Shown: piece by piece, positions 6,201-10,000 of the stretch
How positions within the stretch are numbered: the first letter of the stretch is position 1
How the letters are laid out: each line of letters starts with the position of its first letter
Source: Asticcacaulis sp.
Lineage (GTDB): Bacteria; Pseudomonadota; Alphaproteobacteria; Caulobacterales; Caulobacteraceae
DNA length: 10,000 nucleotides
Direction of reading: 5' to 3'
Assembly: GCF_020217185.1 (NCBI RefSeq)
Contig: NZ_JAIWNX010000162.1
Coordinates: forward strand, 1 to 10,000
Position numbers and translations under genes: made by a program
Notes under the pieces: generated by a model
Seen by the model: the letters and a program-made list of their open reading frames with translations, nothing else
Database searches by the model: none
Told to the model about the DNA's origin: nothing

Positions 6201-6218
6201 AAATTGTGATCACAATTT
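6201..6218. promoter_or_regulatory. Perfect 18-bp palindrome, probable operator for the aminotransferase gene
   Basis: AAATTGTGATCACAATTT reads identically on both strands, and with one bulged base the symmetry extends to CGCAA...TTGCG (6198-6222). It is centred about 55 bp upstream of the predicted -10 box. TGTGA/TCACA half-sites recall CRP, but the 6-bp CRP spacer is absent, so a different dimeric regulator (for instance GntR or AsnC type) is more likely. The regulator is not identified. Confidence 0.6.
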
Positions 6219-6240
6219 TGCGCGGCCCGTGATTTGGCCA

Positions 6241-6269
6241 TTCCGCTTTTAGCGGGGCGGGGCTATAGT
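6241..6269 (+). promoter_or_regulatory. Candidate promoter of the aminotransferase gene
   Basis: TATAGT (6264-6269), within GCTATAGTC, resembles the GCTANAWC -10 of Caulobacter housekeeping promoters. TTCCGC (6241-6246) at 17-bp spacing is a weak -35. A small inverted repeat, CCGCT-TTT-AGCGG (6243-6255), fills the spacer. A weak -35 with an upstream palindrome fits an activated promoter. Confidence 0.4.
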
Positions 6270-6303
6270 CCCGTGAAAACCTTTCCGCCACGGAGCGCCC
6301 GTC

Positions 6304-7695
6304 ATGAATCTTCCGCTCAAAAACAACGACTCCGCCGAACTGAAGGCGCTCGATCTGGCGCACCACCTGCCGGCGCAGGCCGACTATGCGCTGCTGGAGC
6401 AACTGGGCGGCAGCCGTATTATCACCCATGCCGAAGGCTGTGTGATCACGGATATTGACGGTAAGTCTCTGCTGGACGGCATGGCCGGGCTGTGGTGCGT
6501 CAATGTCGGCTATGGGCGTAGCGAACTGGCCGAAGCGGCCTATAAGCAGATGCTGGAACTGCCCTATTACAACACCTTCTTCAAGACGGCGACCGCCCCC
6601 GCCGTGCGGCTGGCGGCCAAGATCGCCGAGAAGATGGTTCTGGGCAATCCGGACCTCAAACACGTCTTCTTCAACTCGTCGGGGTCTGAGGCCAACGACA
6701 CGGTCTTCCGTCTGGTGCGTCACTACTGGACGCTGAAAGGCGAACCGGGGCGTCAGGTTTTCATCTCGCGCCGCAATGCCTATCACGGTTCGACCGTCGC
6801 CGGCGCGTCGCTGGGGGGTATGACCTTTATGCACGCGCAGGGCGGTCTGCCCATTCCCGGCATCGAGCACGTGCGTCAACCCTATCTGTTCGGCGAAGGC
6901 TTTGGTCAGGACCCGGACGCCTTTGCCGACGCCTGCGTTCAGGACATCGAAGACCGCATCCTCAGCGTCGGGCCGGACAAGGTGGCGGCCTTTATCGGTG
7001 AGCCGGTGCAGGGTGCCGGCGGCGTGGTCATCCCGCCGGAAAGCTACTGGCCCAAGGTCGAAGCCCTGTGCCGCAAGTACGGTATACTCCTGATATGCGA
7101 CGAAGTGATCTGCGGCTTCGGGCGTCTGGGTCAGTGGTTCGGCCATCAGCATTACGGCGTCAAGCCGGATATCATCGCCATGGCCAAGGGGCTGTCGTCA
7201 GGCTACCTGCCCATTTCGGCGGTGGGCGTGTCGTCGCATATCGTCGAGGTGCTGAAAACCGGCGGCGACTTCGTGCACGGCTATACCTATTCGGGTCACC
7301 CGGCGGCCTGCGCCGTGGCGTTGGCGAATATCGGCATTATCGAGCGCGAGGGCCTGATCGAGCGCACGCGCGACGTGACCGGCCCCTATCTGGCCAAGGC
7401 CCTGAAACGCCTCGACGGCCATCCGCTGGTCGGCGAAGCGCGCTCGATCGGGCTTCTGGGCGCGGTGGAAATCGTCGCCGAAAAGGGCACCAACACGCGT
7501 TTCAAGGGCGCCGAAGGTCATGCCGGTCCGGTGGTACGCGACATCTGTATCAAGAACGGTCTGATGGTGCGCGGCATCCGTGACACCATCGTCATGTGCC
7601 CGCCGCTGATCATCACCGAGGCCGAGATCGACCGCATCGTCGATATTCTGGAGGCTTCGCTGAACGAGGCCGAGCCGGTATTGCGCGCGCTCTGA
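6304..7695 (+). CDS. Class III aminotransferase, SpuC-like putrescine-pyruvate aminotransferase
   Basis: This 463-residue PLP-dependent enzyme resembles Pseudomonas SpuC along its length. SpuC transfers the amino group of putrescine to pyruvate, giving 4-aminobutanal and alanine. Visible features are DHHLP-like LAHHLPAQADY near the N-terminus, LDGMAGLWCVNVGYGR, the PLP phosphate loop SSGSEANDT, NAYHGSTVAGASLGGM, IGEPVQGAGGV, LLICDEVICGFGR with Asp266 for the pyridine nitrogen, and MAKGLSSGYLP with the Schiff-base Lys295. GYTYSGHPAACAVAL and PLVGEARSIG follow. The start ATG 6304 is preceded by GGAG (6292-6295) at 8-base spacing. Upstream lie a promoter, an 18-bp palindrome and the puuD-like gene, suggesting regulated polyamine use. 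Other amines (cadaverine, beta-alanine) cannot be excluded. Confidence 0.88.
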   Translation: MNLPLKNNDSAELKALDLAHHLPAQADYALLEQLGGSRIITHAEGCVITDIDGKSLLDGMAGLWCVNVGYGRSELAEAAYKQMLELPYYNTFFKTATAPAVRLAAKIAEKMVLGNPDLKHVFFNSSGSEANDTVFRLVRHYWTLKGEPGRQVFISRRNAYHGSTVAGASLGGMTFMHAQGGLPIPGIEHVRQPYLFGEGFGQDPDAFADACVQDIEDRILSVGPDKVAAFIGEPVQGAGGVVIPPESYWPKVEALCRKYGILLICDEVICGFGRLGQWFGHQHYGVKPDIIAMAKGLSSGYLPISAVGVSSHIVEVLKTGGDFVHGYTYSGHPAACAVALANIGIIEREGLIERTRDVTGPYLAKALKRLDGHPLVGEARSIGLLGAVEIVAEKGTNTRFKGAEGHAGPVVRDICIKNGLMVRGIRDTIVMCPPLIITEAEIDRIVDILEASLNEAEPVLRAL

Positions 7696-7824
7696 TCGCT
7701 TTCTTATGAAGCGGTGACGCCTCGCCTCGCGCCTTTTGATGCCAGGCAGCCTAAGCTGTCGAGGCATGAAACGAGCAACCCTGTCCTGCGCACGCCGCCT
7801 CTGACAGCACGTGCAACATAATCG

Positions 7825-7864
7825 GCCCGGTCTGAGTGTCCCCCGGCTCAGACCGGGCTTTTTT
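7825..7864 (+). terminator. Strong Rho-independent terminator upstream of the 83-residue protein gene
   Basis: A perfect 12-bp stem (GCCCGGTCTGAG, 7825-7836, with CTCAGACCGGGC, 7847-7858) and a 10-base loop are followed by T6 (7859-7864). It lies 130 bp after the aminotransferase stop and could end that transcript. Only 27 bases separate it from the next start codon, so it may also act as an attenuator for the downstream gene. Confidence 0.9.
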
Positions 7865-7891
7865 GTCTCAATCGTAAGCAAGGAAACGCCT

Positions 7892-8143
7892 ATGACCGCC
7901 CCACATAAGACCGACGATCCGCAAAAGGCCGAAACCGCCGATGTCCGCGAGCACTTTTCGCGCGATAAACCCTCAAATGGCGAAGCGGGCGAATCCTATG
8001 GCGACGAAAAGGACAGCAAGGATGAGCGGATGCAGCCCAAAACGCCGAACGGCAAGGGGCTGGCCAACGAGCACTATGTCAAAAGCGATTCTGATCAGCC
8101 GCGCGTCGCCGAGGAACCGGGCTCTTTAAGCGGCCGCAGCTAA
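7892..8143 (+). CDS. Small hydrophilic protein of unknown function
   Basis: This 83-residue protein is not recognised. ATG 7892 has a good Shine-Dalgarno (AAGGA, 7880-7884) at 7-base spacing; an in-frame upstream extension to 7811 would run through the terminator and is unlikely. The product is highly charged, rich in Asp, Glu, Lys, Ser and Pro, with no hydrophobic core, no signal peptide, no membrane segment and no cysteine, so it is probably disordered. It contains segments such as ESYGDEKDSKDERMQPKTPNG and NEHYVKSDSDQPRV, reminiscent of small stress-associated proteins, but this is impression only. It sits between a terminator and the secreted amylase gene, 84 bp upstream of the latter. 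Confidence 0.7.
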   Translation: MTAPHKTDDPQKAETADVREHFSRDKPSNGEAGESYGDEKDSKDERMQPKTPNGKGLANEHYVKSDSDQPRVAEEPGSLSGRS

Positions 8144-8227
8144 CCCCGCATACGTATTCATCCGTCGCGTGTCTGTTCGCGAATGAGCGCCTGTGTTTTC
8201 CTGCGTCAAAAGACAGGGAGACAGAGC

Positions 8228-9916
8228 ATGGTATTGAAATCGCTGACAGGCGCGGCGCTGGCGTGTGCGCTGCTGGCCACGGTCGCGCACGCGCAAACGG
8301 CTAGAGCGGATTTCGTTCAGACTGAATCGAAATCTCGCTCCAGCCGTCTGTTTTGTCGCGCATTTGATTCCGAAAACCGCTGCACACTTTTCGGAATGCG
8401 CTCTAAAATCGACGTATCGAAGGTCGCTGCTCAGCCGCGCGACAATGGCCTGCCCGTCCACTGGAACCGCAGCGCCACCTTTATGGAGATCTTCGTTCGC
8501 TCCTATCAGGACTCCGACGGCGACGGCATCGGGGATTTCAACGGCCTGACCTCGCGGCTCGACTATCTGCAAAGTCTGGGGGTGACCGGCATCTGGCTGA
8601 TGCCTATGCACCCGTCGGCGGACAAGGACCACGGCTATGCCGTCAGCGACTATCGCGCCGTTAATCCGGCCTATGGGACGATGGCCGATTTCGAGCGCTT
8701 CGTAGCCGAGGCGCACAAACGCGGTATCGGCGTCATCATCGACTATGTGATGAACCATTCGGCCAACGACAACCCGATCTTCCTCAGCGCCGCGCAATCG
8801 AAAACCTCGCCCTATCGCGACTGGTACATCTTCGCCGACAAGGACCCGAAGTGGGCGGGCTTTTCCTGGGGGCCGTGGCGCCAGAACAAGGTCGGCAAAG
8901 GCTATTTCTATGGGCTGTTCGATGATCAGATGCCAGACTTCAACCTGAAAAATCAGCGTGTCATCGACTATCACGCCGACAATTTCCGCTTCTGGCTGAA
9001 CAAGGGCGTGGATGGCTTCCGTATCGACGCCGTGACCATGCTGGTCGAAAACGGCCCCACCGCCTATATGGATCAGCCGGAAAACCTTGAGGTGCTGAAA
9101 CAGGTCAATGCGGTCGTCAAGGCCTACCCCAACCGTTACCTGATCTGCGAAGCCTCCGAACAGCCCGCCCTCTATGCCGGTGAGGCCTGTACGAACTCTT
9201 TCGCCTTCGGCACGCAGAAGGAAATCAAGTCCAGCGCCCGCGATGGCAGGCTGTCGGCAAAGCTGGCGACGCAACTGGCGTCGGACAAGCGCGCCCTGAT
9301 GCCGCTGGTTCTGCAAAGCCACGATTCCTATGTCGGCGACCGCCTGATCAATGACCTTGATGCCGGCAGCTACCGCGTGGCGGCGGCGGTGTCGATTTTG
9401 GCGTCTGACACGCCGTTTTCCTATTACGGTGAAGAGATCGGGCTGGCCAATAATGGCAAGTATGACGACCCCGGCCTGCGCGCCCCGATGAGTTGGGATG
9501 GCGCGGTCGGACATGGCTTTACCACGGCGGCCCAGCCCTATCGCGCCTATGCCACCAATGCGGCCACCCATAATGTAAAGGCGCAGACCGGCGAAGGCGG
9601 CAGCCTGCTGGAATATTACCGCGCCCTCTATCTGGCGCGGCAGGCGCATCCGGTGCTGGCCGACGGGACCTTTACGCTTCTGTCGAAGGCCGGGGAGGAG
9701 ACGCTGGTCTTTGCACGTCAGAAGGCCGGACAGGGGGGGCTGGTGTTCATCAACCTGTCTGCCGCGCCGCAGACGATTGAGACGAAAGGCGAGGGGGTGT
9801 GGACCTCGGCCTTGGACCTCGGCGCGCCGGCGCAACTGACGGGGCAAGACGGCCAACTGCGTCTTGTCCTGCCGCCTAAGGGCGTGGCCGCCTATGTGGC
9901 GGCGGGCAGGCCATAG
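8228..9916 (+). CDS. Secreted GH13 alpha-amylase family enzyme with in-frame repeat insertion
   Basis: This 562-residue glycoside hydrolase family 13 enzyme acts on alpha-glucans. ATG 8228 has AGGGAG (8215-8220) 7 bases upstream and opens a clear Sec signal peptide with cleavage after AHA (Ala22). Residues about 25-60 are encoded by a palindromic repeat. The (beta/alpha)8 barrel begins near residue 80 with FMEIFVRSYQDSDGDGIGD (calcium-binding DxDxDG). Conserved regions: DYVMNH (I), GFRIDAV with nucleophile Asp267 (II), ICEAS with acid/base Glu308 (III), SHDS with Asp366 (IV) and MPDFN (V). Region IV has Ser where Asn-His-Asp is usual. Region V is near the QPDLN of the oligo-1,6-glucosidase side of the family, so alpha-glucosidase, oligosaccharide hydrolase or amylase are all possible. 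A beta-sheet C-domain ends the protein. Location is periplasmic or extracellular. Confidence 0.9.
   Translation: MVLKSLTGAALACALLATVAHAQTARADFVQTESKSRSSRLFCRAFDSENRCTLFGMRSKIDVSKVAAQPRDNGLPVHWNRSATFMEIFVRSYQDSDGDGIGDFNGLTSRLDYLQSLGVTGIWLMPMHPSADKDHGYAVSDYRAVNPAYGTMADFERFVAEAHKRGIGVIIDYVMNHSANDNPIFLSAAQSKTSPYRDWYIFADKDPKWAGFSWGPWRQNKVGKGYFYGLFDDQMPDFNLKNQRVIDYHADNFRFWLNKGVDGFRIDAVTMLVENGPTAYMDQPENLEVLKQVNAVVKAYPNRYLICEASEQPALYAGEACTNSFAFGTQKEIKSSARDGRLSAKLATQLASDKRALMPLVLQSHDSYVGDRLINDLDAGSYRVAAAVSILASDTPFSYYGEEIGLANNGKYDDPGLRAPMSWDGAVGHGFTTAAQPYRAYATNAATHNVKAQTGEGGSLLEYYRALYLARQAHPVLADGTFTLLSKAGEETLVFARQKAGQGGLVFINLSAAPQTIETKGEGVWTSALDLGAPAQLTGQDGQLRLVLPPKGVAAYVAAGRP
8301..8405. mobile_element. 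Bipartite palindromic repeat element inserted in frame in the amylase gene
   Basis: The element is bounded by TAGAGCG (8302-8308) and CGCTCTA (8399-8405), exact inverted ends. The first half folds as GAGCG/CGCTC, GATTTCG/CGAAATC and TTCAG/CTGAA (8304-8340, 17 bp paired, two single-T bulges). The second half folds as ATTCCGAAAA (8367-8376) with TTTTCGGAAT (8388-8397), closed by GCGC/GCGC. It resembles, from memory, the intergenic repeats with CTAGAGCG/CGAAAA arms common in Caulobacter, Rhizobiales and relatives. It carries two GANTC sites, GAATC 8324-8328 and GATTC 8366-8370. At about 105 bp (35 codons) without a stop it keeps the reading frame and sits just after the signal peptide. Confidence 0.8.
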
Positions 9917-9929
9917 TCGTCCTGCCCGC
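9902..9929 (+). terminator. Hairpin spanning the amylase stop codon
   Basis: GCGGGCAGG (9902-9910) pairs perfectly with CCTGCCCGC (9921-9929), and the stop codon TAG (9914-9916) lies in the 10-base loop. No T-run follows, so termination may need Rho, or the stem may protect the message end. Confidence 0.4.
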
Positions 9930-9966
9930 GCCCGCCGTCCTTTGGTGGTCCCGGCGTGAATCCCGC

Positions 9967-9995
9967 TTGACCCGCCGGGGGGGCTCCTGTATAGC
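9967..9995 (+). promoter_or_regulatory. Sigma70-type promoter facing out of the window
   Basis: TTGACC (9967-9972) and TATAGC (9990-9995) are separated by exactly 17 bases, close to the housekeeping consensus at both boxes. GGGGGGCT (9978-9985) and AGCCCCCC (9993-10000) form an inverted repeat across the spacer and -10 region. The gene it serves lies beyond position 10000. Confidence 0.6.
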
Positions 9996-10000
9996 CCCCC

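Noticed and set aside
6201..6218. CRP/FNR site reading of the 18-bp palindrome
   Set aside because: TGTGA and TCACA are directly joined without the 6-bp spacer that CRP needs, and the FNR TTGAT half-site is absent.
8176..8183. TTCGCGAA palindrome upstream of the amylase gene
   Set aside because: Eight base pairs is too short to stand out in GC-rich DNA and it has no second copy nearby.
8396..8398. Alternative amylase start at Met57, just at the end of the repeat
   Set aside because: It has no Shine-Dalgarno and would discard a convincing signal peptide and ribosome-binding site at 8228.
8126..9856. 576-residue minus-strand frame opposite the amylase gene
   Set aside because: It is an Arg/His/Gln-rich antisense shadow, while the plus strand has a signal peptide and all GH13 motifs.

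Overview
The window looks like a stretch of chromosome from an alphaproteobacterium, most likely Caulobacterales and possibly Asticcacaulis-like. That placement is inferred from high GC content, gene content, alphaproteobacterial-type promoters, and a palindromic repeat carrying two GANTC (CcrM-type) methylation sites. No database search was possible. The window holds housekeeping and metabolic genes, with no CRISPR array, tRNA, rRNA or insertion sequence. It does contain two short palindromic repeat elements, and one of them lies inside a protein-coding gene.

Positions 1-884 carry the 3' half of cydB (cytochrome bd oxidase subunit II) and the 40-codon gene cydX. Three inverted repeats lie between them, and a terminator that works in both directions follows. 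Positions 885-2090 (minus) encode a soluble CapD/WbpM-type nucleotide-sugar 4,6-dehydratase without the usual membrane half. Positions 2272-3462 hold moaD-moaE-moaC, a compact molybdenum cofactor operon. It runs tail to tail into prmA (minus, 3459-4328), which methylates ribosomal protein L11, and the two stop codons overlap.

Divergent from prmA is a Lys/Ala-rich, histone H1-like protein with an aromatic C-terminal tail (4424-5245). Its upstream region contains a perfect 20-bp palindrome. Twenty bases downstream is a PuuD/SpuA-type gamma-glutamyl-GABA hydrolase (5266-6018). A 285-bp gap follows, with a long palindromic repeat (6078-6173), an 18-bp perfect palindrome that is probably an operator, and a promoter. 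The gap leads into a SpuC-like putrescine aminotransferase (6304-7695). The hydrolase and aminotransferase together point to polyamine (putrescine) breakdown, although no gamma-glutamylpolyamine synthetase is present in this window.

A strong terminator lies just before a small unrecognised hydrophilic protein (7892-8143). Next comes a secreted GH13 alpha-amylase family enzyme (8228-9916). Just after its signal peptide, about 35 codons are supplied by a bipartite palindromic repeat inserted in frame, recalling the Rickettsia palindromic elements. This is the most striking observation in the window. The last 80 bases hold a terminator-like hairpin and a well-spaced sigma70-type promoter that points out of the window.
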